10,056 bases of DNA from Clostridia bacterium (GTDB lineage Bacteria > Bacillota > Clostridia > Oscillospirales > CAG-272): contig JAGAUC010000269.1 in NCBI GenBank assembly GCA_017621015.1, positions 1 to 10,056 of the forward strand. The letters run 5' to 3'. The notes under the pieces are model-generated. The model searched no databases. It was not told the DNA's origin and was given only the letters and a program-made list of their open reading frames with translations. Made by a program: the position numbers and the translations under genes. Position 1 is the stretch's first letter. Every line of letters begins with the position of its first letter. Positions 1 through 6,653 of the stretch are shown piece by piece.

Positions 1-864
1 AGAGACCACGCACAGCGCGCAGGACGCGGTCATAAAGCGACTCAGCGAAATGCGGCGGCTGGTTTTGGCATAGATCAGGCGTGCCGCGCCCATAAAGAGG
101 GCGAAAAGGCAGGGGCCGAGCAGGTCGCCCAGTGCCTTGGGCATACCAAGGCCGGTCTCGGCAAAGGTCGATGCCCACTGGCTCATGGCCAGCTCCGAGG
201 CTCCGCCGCCGAGCATGACCAGAAAGAGAAGCCAGAAGGTCTTGTTTTTCATAAAGGCGTGCGGCTGCTTTTTGGACTCCTCGCTTTCGGTCTCATACAA
301 AGGCACGAAGCAAAACAGAACCATATCCAAAAGCGGAATGAGCGCCCAGAAGTAAGCGAGATATTCCCATTTCTCAACGCCGAAGATCGAGAAATAGAGC
401 ATCGAAAGAAGCACCACCAGCACGTGTCCCCAGCAATAAAAGGAGTGGAGCAGGCACATAATGGCGGATTTGCGCCTTGTGGGGCAGGCCTCGACAACCG
501 GGGAGACCATGACCTCTACAAGTCCGCTTCCAAAGCCGCTGAGAATGACCGCCACGGCCAGCGCCGCATAGGGTGGCAGAAGTCTTGGCAAAAAGCCAAA
601 GCCGGCCACGCCGAGTGCCGCGATCAGCTGGGCGAGAATGACGGTGGGGCGGGGCTTAAAAAAGCCGGGAAATTTGGTGGCCACGATATCGGTCAGCAGC
701 TGTGCGAGGAAGCAGATGACGATCAGCGAGCTGATCTCCGAATAGGAAAGCCCGTACTGTCGCCCGAAGGTGACGTACAAAAGCGAGGAGAAGTTGAGTG
801 TGATCGATTGGGTGATATAGCCGATAAAGCCGGCAAAAATGGTAGAGCGATGCGTGAGTTTCAT
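1..864 (-). CDS. MFS-type membrane permease, C-terminus beyond window edge
   Basis: An uninterrupted minus-strand frame of 288 codons starts at the ATG at 864-862 and runs off the left edge without a stop. The translation is a polytopic membrane protein. Hydrophobic segments lie at about residues 9-30, 43-61, 75-94, 98-118, 135-160, 168-187, 208-222 and 245-262. A charged central loop at about 189-208 (ETESEESKKQ) is typical of the link between the two six-helix halves of Major Facilitator transporters. The short charged loop after helix 2 (KFPGFFKPRP, 65-74) sits where MFS motif A would be but is degenerate. The start is supported by AAAGGAT six bases upstream, overlapping the maf stop codon; the gap to maf is only 9 bases, so the two are probably co-transcribed. 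Substrate is not evident; a sugar-type MFS permease is a guess. Family call is fairly secure, specificity unknown. Confidence 0.82.
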   Translation of the reverse strand, partial: MKLTHRSTIFAGFIGYITQSITLNFSSLLYVTFGRQYGLSYSEISSLIVICFLAQLLTDIVATKFPGFFKPRPTVILAQLIAALGVAGFGFLPRLLPPYAALAVAVILSGFGSGLVEVMVSPVVEACPTRRKSAIMCLLHSFYCWGHVLVVLLSMLYFSIFGVEKWEYLAYFWALIPLLDMVLFCFVPLYETESEESKKQPHAFMKNKTFWLLFLVMLGGGASELAMSQWASTFAETGLGMPKALGDLLGPCLFALFMGAARLIYAKTSRRISLSRFMTASCALCVVS

Positions 865-873
865 AGGTATCCT

Positions 874-1494
874 TTATATGATCTTGGGTTCTTTGTTTTC
901 GATATAGTCGGCGAGCGAGAGGGAAAATTCTTCCCTAAGGAAATCCGCAAAGCGCTTTAAGGGGAAGCCGACCACGTTGAAGTAGTCGCCCTTGATGCCG
1001 CGGATCCAAAGTGCGGCAAAGCCTTGAATGGCGTACGCGCCTGCCTTATCGTAGGGCTCGCTTGTGGAAACGTATTTGGCGATCTCGCGCTCGGGGATGT
1101 CGTCAAAGAGAACGCGCGTGACCTCGGCGCACGCCACACGCTTTTGCTCGGTAAGCAGCGCGATGCCGCTGATGACGCGGTGTTCCTTGCCCGAAAAGGC
1201 GCGGAGCATACGCTCGGCGTCGGCCTTGTCGCGAGGCTTTCCGAGGATCTCGTTCTCAAGTGCCACCACGGTGTCCGAGGCGATGACGATGGTATCGGAC
1301 GTGAGCTTGCCGCTTTGGCGGAGGGTGCGGAGCACCGCCTCACCCTTGCGAAGCGCGAGCTCCTTTACGTATTCGCAGGGGTCGGTCTTAGCACAGGTCT
1401 CGTCGGCGTCGGCGGTGACAACGGAAAAAGCCAGACCGATGTTTTCCAGAATTTCTCTTCGTCTGGGGGATTTGGAAGCAAGAATAAAGGTCAT
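874..1494 (-). CDS. maf: Maf family nucleoside triphosphate pyrophosphatase
   Basis: This 206-residue protein has the full set of Maf/YhdE signatures. They are the N-terminal nucleotide-binding ASKSPRRR (6-13), SDTVV (73-77) with the presumed catalytic Asp74, GKPRD (85-89), EPYDKAGAYAIQG (146-158), and GDYFNVVGFPL (169-179). The family cytosolically hydrolyses non-canonical or canonical NTPs (dTTP, UTP and modified pyrimidine nucleotides in characterised members) to NMP and pyrophosphate, and has been linked to septum inhibition in Bacillus. Length is normal, with a slightly extended polar C-terminus. The start ATG lies 7-8 bases after a purine-rich but non-canonical AGAAAGAAGA. It is the first gene after an extended -10 promoter, with an untranslated leader of about 40 bases, and is followed by the MFS gene in the same operon. 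The exact nucleotide preference cannot be read from the sequence. Confidence 0.96.
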   Translation of the reverse strand: MTFILASKSPRRREILENIGLAFSVVTADADETCAKTDPCEYVKELALRKGEAVLRTLRQSGKLTSDTIVIASDTVVALENEILGKPRDKADAERMLRAFSGKEHRVISGIALLTEQKRVACAEVTRVLFDDIPEREIAKYVSTSEPYDKAGAYAIQGFAALWIRGIKGDYFNVVGFPLKRFADFLREEFSLSLADYIENKEPKII

Positions 1495-1542
1495 TTTTTA
1501 TCTTCTTTCTTAATAGATATAGACAGAAACAAAATCACAGAT

Positions 1543-1571
1543 ATTTTAGCATTTGTTCTGTTTTTTGTCAA
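1543..1571 (-). promoter_or_regulatory. SigA-type promoter for maf-MFS operon (extended -10)
   Basis: Read on the minus strand: TTGACA (1571-1566), a 17-base spacer, then TAAAAT (1548-1543) preceded directly by TGC, an extended -10. Transcription would start near 1536, leaving about 42 bases before the maf ATG. The match to the vegetative sigma factor consensus is 11/12 with ideal spacing. Confidence 0.85.
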
Positions 1572-1628
1572 GGCTTTGTATGCCAAAAGACCGCCAATAT
1601 CTACAAAATTGGACGAAACCCTTGACAA
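1565..1628. repeat. 9-bp inverted repeat embracing both divergent -35 boxes
   Basis: TTGTCAAGG (1565-1573) and CCTTGACAA (1620-1628) are exact reverse complements, 46 bases apart. Each contains the -35 hexamer of one divergent promoter plus two extra 5' C residues and one extra 3' A. The shared hexamers are expected from promoter consensus; only the flanking three bases are extra, so a common operator is possible but weakly supported. Confidence 0.4.
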
Positions 1629-1650
1629 GATGCGAATTTTATAATATAAT
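1622..1650 (+). promoter_or_regulatory. Consensus SigA promoter for the CNNM/CorC-like gene
   Basis: TTGACA at 1622-1627 and TATAAT at 1645-1650 are separated by exactly 17 bases, a 12/12 match to the sigma-A/sigma-70 consensus. Transcription should begin near 1657. The -35 box lies 50 bases from the -35 box of the divergent maf promoter, so both polymerases load back to back. Such a perfect promoter is expected to be strong unless repressed. Confidence 0.92.
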
Positions 1651-1684
1651 GTGATAAATATATTTTTTACAGGAGGATTTTATT

Positions 1685-1765
1685 TTGGATACGGACGGTA
1701 GTTGTTGTATATTACAGCACAATCAGTTCAAGCTTTCGACTTGCGAGGTGATTTGTCATGGGTGA
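1685..1765 (+). CDS. Small upstream (leader) ORF, 26 residues, Cys-rich
   Basis: A TTG codon at 1685 lies 8 bases after a perfect AGGAGG (1671-1676), just downstream of the consensus promoter, and opens a 26-codon frame ending in TGA at 1763-1765. The frame differs from that of the following membrane protein and overlaps its ATG (1758) by 8 bases. The peptide contains Cys7, Cys8, Cys20 and Cys24 plus His12 and His25. It has no membrane segment. It may act as a cis-acting leader that couples translation to the downstream gene, and metal or thiol sensing by the Cys/His set is conceivable but speculative. No other AGGAGG exists in the leader, so without this ORF the best ribosome site upstream of the gene would be unused. 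No family is recognised. Confidence 0.45.
   Translation: MDTDGSCCILQHNQFKLSTCEVICHG
1745..1750 (+). promoter_or_regulatory. Ribosome binding site of the CNNM/CorC-like gene
   Basis: GAGGTG lies 7 bases before the ATG at 1758 and inside the leader ORF. It decides the start: an in-frame TGA at 1749-1751 blocks any longer N-terminus. Confidence 0.75.
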
Positions 1766-3071
1766 GTCGAGTACAAAAATCGTATTAATCGTTTGTTTGC
1801 TGCTTTTCAGCGCATTTTTCTCGGCGACGGAGATGGCGTTTTCCTCTCTGAACAAGATCCGCCTTAAGAATGCGGCGGAAAACGGAGATAAAAAGGCCGC
1901 GGATGTCCTGAAGGTCATTGACGGCTTTGACCGTGTTTTGTATACGGTCCTCGTGGGCAATAACATTGTAAACATTCTGTCCTCGTCGGTGGCCACGGTT
2001 CTTTTTATCGATCTTTTGCAGAATTCGGCAAAGGGAACCACGATGGCAACGGTCGTGATGACGGTGCTGGTGCTGATCTTTGGCGAATGCGTGCCCAAGA
2101 GCCTTGCCAAGGAAAAGCCCGAAAGGTTTGCGATGGCGGTCTTGCCGCTTATAAAGTTTTTCAGGGTCATACTTTGGTTGCCCGCAACGCTGCTTCTCGG
2201 CATCAAGAGGCTGATCGCCCTTTGCTTTAAGCGGGGAGAGAGTGAGGAAGCGGCGCAGATCACCGAGGATGAGATCATCACCTTCGTGGAGGAGGCCGAG
2301 CTTGAGGGCTCGATCGGTGAGCAGGAGAGCGAGCTGATCCGCAGCGCGGTGGAGTTCAATGACCGTGAGGCACAGGAGATCCTGACGCACCGTGTGGACA
2401 TTTCGGCCATCTCGGAGGATGCCGGCGAGGAGGAGATCGAGGCGCTCTTTATTGAGACCGGCTTCTCGCGGTTGCCCGTATATCGGGATACCATCGATAA
2501 TATCATCGGTGTTATTCATCACAAGGACTTTTTCAACAAGGTCAAGACCGGAATGGTTACGCTGTCGAGCGTGATCAAGCCCGTTGTTTCCGTACATAAA
2601 TCCATCAAGATCAGCGATCTTTTGAAGATGCTCCAGAAGGAAAAGACGCACATTGCCGTTGTGGCGGACGATTACGGCGGAACGCTGGGTATCGTCACGA
2701 TGGAGGATATCATCGAGGAGCTTGTTGGAGACATCTGGGACGAGCACGACGAGGTGGTCGAGGAGATCGTGGAGCTGGAGGAGAACAGGTACCGCGTTCT
2801 TTGCACCGCGTCTCTTGACAAGGTCTTTGAAATGTTTGACATCCGTATGGAGAGCGACGAGGCCTCGGTTGGTGGCTGGGTCATGAAGGAGCTGGATAAG
2901 ATCCCCGAGGAGGGAGACGCCTTCACCTATGACAACGTTGAGGTGGTCGTTACCAAGACCGATTCCAAGCGTCTTGTCGAGATCGAAGCCACGGTTCACG
3001 TCCGCGTGGACGGTGAGGTGGTGGATATGCCCGAGGAGACCGAGGAAGAACAAGAGTCTGAAAAAGAATAA
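1758..3071 (+). CDS. DUF21/CNNM-CBS-CorC/HlyC membrane protein, putative divalent cation transporter
   Basis: The 437-residue product has the complete architecture of the CNNM/CorC family. A DUF21 transmembrane domain spans about residues 1-180, with helices near 7-25, 60-86, 96-112 and 125-157; it carries the conserved FSATEMAFSSL (21-31) and the GECVPK motif (109-114). A CBS pair follows at about 205-260 and 272-325 (TGFSRLPVY at 234-242, DDYGGTLGIVTMEDIIEE at 304-321). A CorC_HlyC C-terminal domain occupies about 340-417, and an acidic tail ends the protein. Characterised relatives (CNNM proteins, bacterial CorC, MpfA) export Mg2+ under control of ATP binding to the CBS pair; older annotations as haemolysins are misleading. 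It is monocistronic, driven by a perfect promoter through a leader with a small ORF, and closed by an intrinsic terminator. Ion specificity is inferred from the family. Confidence 0.94.
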   Translation: MGESSTKIVLIVCLLLFSAFFSATEMAFSSLNKIRLKNAAENGDKKAADVLKVIDGFDRVLYTVLVGNNIVNILSSSVATVLFIDLLQNSAKGTTMATVVMTVLVLIFGECVPKSLAKEKPERFAMAVLPLIKFFRVILWLPATLLLGIKRLIALCFKRGESEEAAQITEDEIITFVEEAELEGSIGEQESELIRSAVEFNDREAQEILTHRVDISAISEDAGEEEIEALFIETGFSRLPVYRDTIDNIIGVIHHKDFFNKVKTGMVTLSSVIKPVVSVHKSIKISDLLKMLQKEKTHIAVVADDYGGTLGIVTMEDIIEELVGDIWDEHDEVVEEIVELEENRYRVLCTASLDKVFEMFDIRMESDEASVGGWVMKELDKIPEEGDAFTYDNVEVVVTKTDSKRLVEIEATVHVRVDGEVVDMPEETEEEQESEKE

Positions 3072-3079
3072 AATAAAGG

Positions 3080-3116
3080 GAAGCCCCCGCGCATTGGCGC
3101 AGGGGCTTCTTTTTTT
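3080..3116 (+). terminator. Intrinsic terminator after the CNNM/CorC-like gene
   Basis: A 13-base stem (3080-3092 with 3097-3109, one C-A mismatch) encloses a 4-base ATTG loop and is followed by seven T residues (3110-3116). It begins 8 bases after the stop codon. It separates the host transcription unit from the phage cassette. Confidence 0.93.
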
Positions 3117-3125
3117 GCGCCATTT

Positions 3126-3165
3126 TGTTTGGCAGGGAGTGTCAGAGGCTGGCAGTGTTTGGCAG
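3126..3165. repeat. Two exact 10-bp direct repeats 30 bp apart, upstream of small terminase
   Basis: TGTTTGGCAG occurs at 3126-3135 and again at 3156-3165, exactly 30 bases apart, with a further GGCAG at 3151-3155. The array sits between the host terminator and the first phage gene. It could be a binding site for a regulator or for the small terminase (pac-like), since P22-type phages place pac near or in the small terminase gene. No function is proven. Confidence 0.45.
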
Positions 3166-3171
3166 AATGGG
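3158..3171. repeat. Left copy of imperfect 14-bp direct repeat flanking the phage cassette
   Basis: TTTGGCAGAATGGG here matches TTTTGCAGAATGGG at 10038-10051 in 13 of 14 positions. The pair brackets the complete phage operon, so it could mark an integration core or target duplication. It overlaps the 10-bp repeat pair. Confidence 0.35.
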
Positions 3172-3256
3172 GTGCGGTAGGATAGTCTTGCGCCGCAGAA
3201 AGAGGTGGTTATATGGTGTAAAGGAAAAGGAAAAGGACGTGGAGTCCGGAGAGCTG

Positions 3257-3595
3257 ATGGAGCGCGCGAGGGCGTACATTCTGGAATGCTCCTGCGGTGA
3301 GGGTGGCAAGCATGGGGGACGCTTCCCCAATCTGGCCGGCTTTTGCCGCTATCTCGGTGTTGGGGTGGAGCAGTTTTGTCTTTCGATGAAGGAGAGGCAG
3401 GAGGAGTACGACGCGCTTTGCGCGATGCTTGAGGACGAGGCACTCAATTCCGGACTTTCCGCCACACTCATTTCCGCCTATCTGAAACGGCACCTCGGAT
3501 ATGGGGACAAGAGCGAGGCGGCGGCCAAGTCCTCGATGGAGCTGGACCAGCTCAAGCTGGTTTTTGAACACGATATTTATGAGGACGGCGAATGA
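3257..3595 (+). CDS. Phage terminase small subunit (DNA-packaging, P22 gp3-like domain)
   Basis: From the ATG at 3257 the product is 112 residues. A short N-terminal helix (ERARAYILEC) is followed by the pattern PNLAGFCRYLGV, then by NSGLSATLISAYLKRHLGYGDK, which resembles the small-terminase/DNA-packaging gp3 family (P-T-x-x-G-L-A-x-x-L-G, then G-L...LK-x-H-G-Y). This subunit recognises phage DNA and recruits the large terminase at the portal. It overlaps the next gene by ATGA, as terS-terL pairs often do. The start is uncertain. The frame is open back to a TTG at 3125; a TTG at 3188 has AGGA five bases upstream; the ATG at 3257 has GGAG five bases upstream. An ATG at 3213 with a good ribosome site is in the wrong frame and stops after two codons, hinting at a one-base loss. 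The domain call is from pattern, so moderately sure. Confidence 0.75.
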   Translation: MERARAYILECSCGEGGKHGGRFPNLAGFCRYLGVGVEQFCLSMKERQEEYDALCAMLEDEALNSGLSATLISAYLKRHLGYGDKSEAAAKSSMELDQLKLVFEHDIYEDGE

Positions 3596-4905
3596 AGACG
3601 GTACGGATTCGGGGAAAGCCTAACCCAAAGCAAGCGGAGTTTTTCGCTTCCAGGGCAAAATTCACCGCCTATGGCGGCGCACGCGGCGGTGGAAAATCCT
3701 GGGCGCTCAGGCGCAAGCTGGTGGCGATCTGTCTGCGTTATGCGGGGGCGACCTGCCTTTTGGTCAGGCGCTCGTATGCGGAGCTGAAATCCAATCATCT
3801 GACGGCATTTCTTGCGGAGTACGGAAGCTTTCTGGAGTACCGCGAGGCCGAAAAAACGCTGTTCTTTCCCAACGGAAGTCGCATTGTGTTCGGCTTTTGT
3901 GCTTCGGATCGCGATATGCTTCGCTATCAGGGTCAGGAGTACGATGTGATCGCCATCGACGAGGCTACACAGCTGAGCGAGGAGCGGTTTCAGGTCTTTA
4001 AGGCCTGCCTGCGCGGCGTCAATCCCTGCCCCAAGCGCATGTATCTGACCTGCAACCCCGGTGGCATCGGGCACGCGTGGGTCAAGCGACTGTTTGTGGA
4101 CCGCGAGTACCGCGAGGGAGAAGATCCCGAGGATTATTGCTTCATAAGAGCGCTGGTTGGCGACAACACCTATCTTTTAGCTAAAGATCCTGAATACAAA
4201 AAGCAGCTGGAGGGGCTTCCGACAAAGCTCCGCGAGGCCTGGCTTTTTGGACGATGGGATGTGTTTGAGGGGCAGTTCTTTCCGGAGTTTGACGAGAGGC
4301 GCCACGTGTGTGAGGTGGCAGAGCTTCCGCGAATGAACCGATATTTTCTGGCCTTCGACTACGGCTTTGATATGCTGGCGGCGCTTTTGATGGGTGTCCG
4401 CGGGGAGGAGATCTACGTTCTGCGTGAGGTCTGTGAACCGGGGCTGACGCTCGGCGAGGCGGCCGCGCGGCTGGTGAGGGAATTTTCCTCCTACCGCATA
4501 ATGTATGCGGTGGCCTCGCCCGATCTTTGGAATCGGCGTCAGGACCGCGGCAAAAGCGGCGTGGAGATCATGCAAGGTGTCCCCGGAATGCCGCCGATGG
4601 TAGCTGCGGATGACAGGCGAGTACCGGGTTGGCGCGTGGTGAGGGAATATCTCGTGGGCGAGAGTCCAAGGCTTCACATCTCGCGTGCCTGCCCGACGCT
4701 CATCCACTCGATGTCGGCGCTTCTGTGTGATCGCACGCGTGCCGAGGATGCGGCCAGCGAGCCGCACGCTGTGACGCACGCGCCCGAAGCCCTGAGATAT
4801 GCGTTAATGAGTCGGCTTCCAACATTTGCCAGTGCCAATCCGGGCGACCCTTTTTCCGGCTTTTTCGGAAAGGACAAGCCCCAAAACAGTTTTTTATTTG
4901 ATTGA
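3592..4905 (+). CDS. terL: Phage terminase large subunit (packaging ATPase and nuclease)
   Basis: The 437-residue protein shows both large-terminase domains. The N-terminal ATPase has Walker A GGARGGGKS (28-36), Walker B VIAIDEA (119-125, Asp123 and Glu124), and coupling motif LTCNPGG (152-158). A conserved LFGRWDVFEGQFFPEF linker (219-234) leads to the RNase H-like nuclease with Asp257 (AFDYGFD) and Asp312 (ASPDLW). The C-terminal motif THAPEALRYAL (396-406) corresponds to the usual H-x-x-D-A-L-R-Y block but has Glu400 where I expect Asp; Asp387 or Glu391 nearby could also serve as third metal ligand. Length is normal for headful-type enzymes of the PBSX/P22-like group. It translocates DNA into the prohead through the portal and cuts it. 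It is coupled to the upstream gene by ATGA with GAGG seven bases before the start. No truncation or frameshift is seen. Confidence 0.96.
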   Translation: MKTVRIRGKPNPKQAEFFASRAKFTAYGGARGGGKSWALRRKLVAICLRYAGATCLLVRRSYAELKSNHLTAFLAEYGSFLEYREAEKTLFFPNGSRIVFGFCASDRDMLRYQGQEYDVIAIDEATQLSEERFQVFKACLRGVNPCPKRMYLTCNPGGIGHAWVKRLFVDREYREGEDPEDYCFIRALVGDNTYLLAKDPEYKKQLEGLPTKLREAWLFGRWDVFEGQFFPEFDERRHVCEVAELPRMNRYFLAFDYGFDMLAALLMGVRGEEIYVLREVCEPGLTLGEAAARLVREFSSYRIMYAVASPDLWNRRQDRGKSGVEIMQGVPGMPPMVAADDRRVPGWRVVREYLVGESPRLHISRACPTLIHSMSALLCDRTRAEDAASEPHAVTHAPEALRYALMSRLPTFASANPGDPFSGFFGKDKPQNSFLFD

Positions 4906-4919
4906 GAGAAAGGAACCTT

Positions 4920-6653
4920 ATGAGTATGAACAACAATACGGCTTGCCGTGAGGTCTTTGATGGCTTTTCGGGGCTTGGGCTGTCCTCTCGTGGGAAAACG
5001 TCCTGCCGTCTGGACAATTTCCGCGTGTTGGCCGACGGCTCTCTGGAAAAACGAGAGGGCATACGCCATCTTGCCTCGCTCCCACGGGCCGTGCGCGGCA
5101 TCTGCTCCTTTCCCGAAGGGGGAGAGGATGTTATTTTGGCAGTAGCCGGGAACACGCTGTATCGCATTCGCAAGAACGGCGAGACGCTTTCCACCTCCTG
5201 CTTTGTGACCGAGGAGGGTGAGGTTGGCAGTTTTTGGTTTGGCGGACGGCTTTATTTTCTGGATGGCAAGAGCATCTATCGCTATGAGGGCAACGGCGTG
5301 GCTGTGGAGGTGCACGGATACACACCGCTTTACGGCAAGAACTGGAGCACCTTTACGACCGAGGATCACACCGTGAACGAGCCGCTCAACACGCTTTCTC
5401 CGTACGTTCGCCTTCATTTTCGGGTGATTGACTCGGTAAGGCAGATAGAGATCGGCTTTGGCGTGAAGGAGATCGATTGGATTTTGGCGGACGGTGTTAA
5501 GATAAACAGCTCGCGCTATCAGCTTACGAACGGCAAGAATGCCATTCTTTTCTCGGAGCTTATTTACGCCTCGGAAATCGAGGTTTCGGCTACGGTTTCG
5601 ACGGACGGATATACGGATAGCACGCCCTCCTCCTGCCGCAGAGCGGCGGTGTATGAGGATTTTGAAAACAGCAGAGTCTTTTTCTTTGGCGGGCAGGACA
5701 GTACCCAATTTTTCGCTACCGAGCCACGGTCCGCCGCGGTGCTCGCGCGGGACCGAGCGCTTTATCCACTCTCGTGCGGTCTGTATGTGCCGCTGGGACG
5801 TGGCTGCTCTCTTGAGGGAGGCGAGCCCATCACGGCCATCTGCCGATGCCAGGACCGTATGCTTCTCTTTTTCCCATCCTCGCTTTGGGCAAGTGAGGTG
5901 ATGGACGAAGCGGCGGGGGAGTCCATTCTCTTCTCGCCCGTTTGCAGTCATCTCGGATGCAGCGCAAATGGCGCGGCGGTAATGACGGGAACGTCGGCTC
6001 CCATTACGGTATCGCGAGGCGGTGTTTACCGCCTGCGCATCGATCCCGACCTTCTGGAGGAATGTGAGAGCACGCGTCTTTCGGATGCGGTTGAGCCGTT
6101 TTTCTCGGGAGCCTCTCTTGCCGACGTAAGTGTGTGCTATCATCATCGGCGCGGCGAGCTTTGGTTTGCGGCAAAAGGGGCGGATAACATCCTTTTGTAT
6201 GCCCCCGAGCGCAAGGCGTGGTACTGCTATGGCGGTATTTTCGTCGAGCGGTTGTTTGCCTTTGGGGACGGCGTGGGCTTTTCGTCGGGCAGCGAGGTGT
6301 TCGTGTTTGATGAGGCGCTTTGTGTGGACATGCTTAGCGACGGCGCACACCTGATCGAAGCGGTCTTTGAAAGCGGCTGGCTGGATTTTGACGATACGGG
6401 CGCGGAGAAGCGGGCAGAGGGGCTGGTGATCACCGCCGCGCTTTCGGGTGGCGAGCTTATGCTGTCGCTTAGCGATGGCACACCGCTTGGTGAGGAGAAG
6501 ATATCGGGTAAGCATCCCGTGCCCTTTGGCATTTACGATTGCCGCCTTCCCACAGGAAGATTCCGCGCGACAAGGCTTACGATTCGCGCCCTTGGCCCGA
6601 TGCGCGAGCGAATTTACCGTGCAGAGCTTCTGGCACAGAAAGGAAAGAAATGA
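4920..6653 (+). CDS. Beta-rich phage structural protein, likely P22 gp10-type tail hub/DNA-stabilisation protein
   Basis: The 577-residue protein begins at the ATG at 4920, preceded by AAAGGA at 5-base spacing; an upstream in-frame TTG at 4902 overlaps the terL stop and lacks a ribosome site. Residues 32-49 (DNFRVLADGSLEKREGIR) follow the opening pattern of phage proteins that list a variable N...D-G-x-L-x-x-R-x-G start. The body holds many short beta-strand pairs with G/N/D turns and aromatic strands: GNTLYRI (77-83), GGRLYFLDGKSIYRY (108-122), RVFFFGG (252-258), DRMLLFF (312-318), GVYRLRI (368-374), RGELWFAA (411-418), EVFVFDE (459-465). These suggest a beta-propeller-like fold. A C-terminal block (ESGWLDFDD at 484-492 and GELMLSLSDG at 511-520) resembles the sandwich end of such hubs. 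No catalytic motif, signal peptide or membrane segment is visible. Position between terminase and portal is unusual for gp10. ATGA overlap joins it to the portal. Family assignment is inference. Confidence 0.6.
   Translation: MSMNNNTACREVFDGFSGLGLSSRGKTSCRLDNFRVLADGSLEKREGIRHLASLPRAVRGICSFPEGGEDVILAVAGNTLYRIRKNGETLSTSCFVTEEGEVGSFWFGGRLYFLDGKSIYRYEGNGVAVEVHGYTPLYGKNWSTFTTEDHTVNEPLNTLSPYVRLHFRVIDSVRQIEIGFGVKEIDWILADGVKINSSRYQLTNGKNAILFSELIYASEIEVSATVSTDGYTDSTPSSCRRAAVYEDFENSRVFFFGGQDSTQFFATEPRSAAVLARDRALYPLSCGLYVPLGRGCSLEGGEPITAICRCQDRMLLFFPSSLWASEVMDEAAGESILFSPVCSHLGCSANGAAVMTGTSAPITVSRGGVYRLRIDPDLLEECESTRLSDAVEPFFSGASLADVSVCYHHRRGELWFAAKGADNILLYAPERKAWYCYGGIFVERLFAFGDGVGFSSGSEVFVFDEALCVDMLSDGAHLIEAVFESGWLDFDDTGAEKRAEGLVITAALSGGELMLSLSDGTPLGEEKISGKHPVPFGIYDCRLPTGRFRATRLTIRALGPMRERIYRAELLAQKGKK

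Noticed and set aside
259..960. Plus-strand open frame of 233 codons opposite the MFS gene and the maf 3' end
   Set aside because: The opposite strand encodes a clear membrane transporter and Maf. The plus-strand product is low-complexity, charged and without motifs.
3125..3256. Extension of the small terminase to the TTG at 3125
   Set aside because: No ribosome site precedes that TTG, it sits 9 bases after the host terminator T tract, and the added Arg-rich residues do not resemble the family N-terminus.
1785..3443. Minus-strand open frame of 552 codons opposite the CNNM/CorC-like gene
   Set aside because: It runs through the intrinsic terminator and antisense to a gene with complete domain architecture. 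Its sequence is His/Arg/Leu-rich without recognisable motifs.
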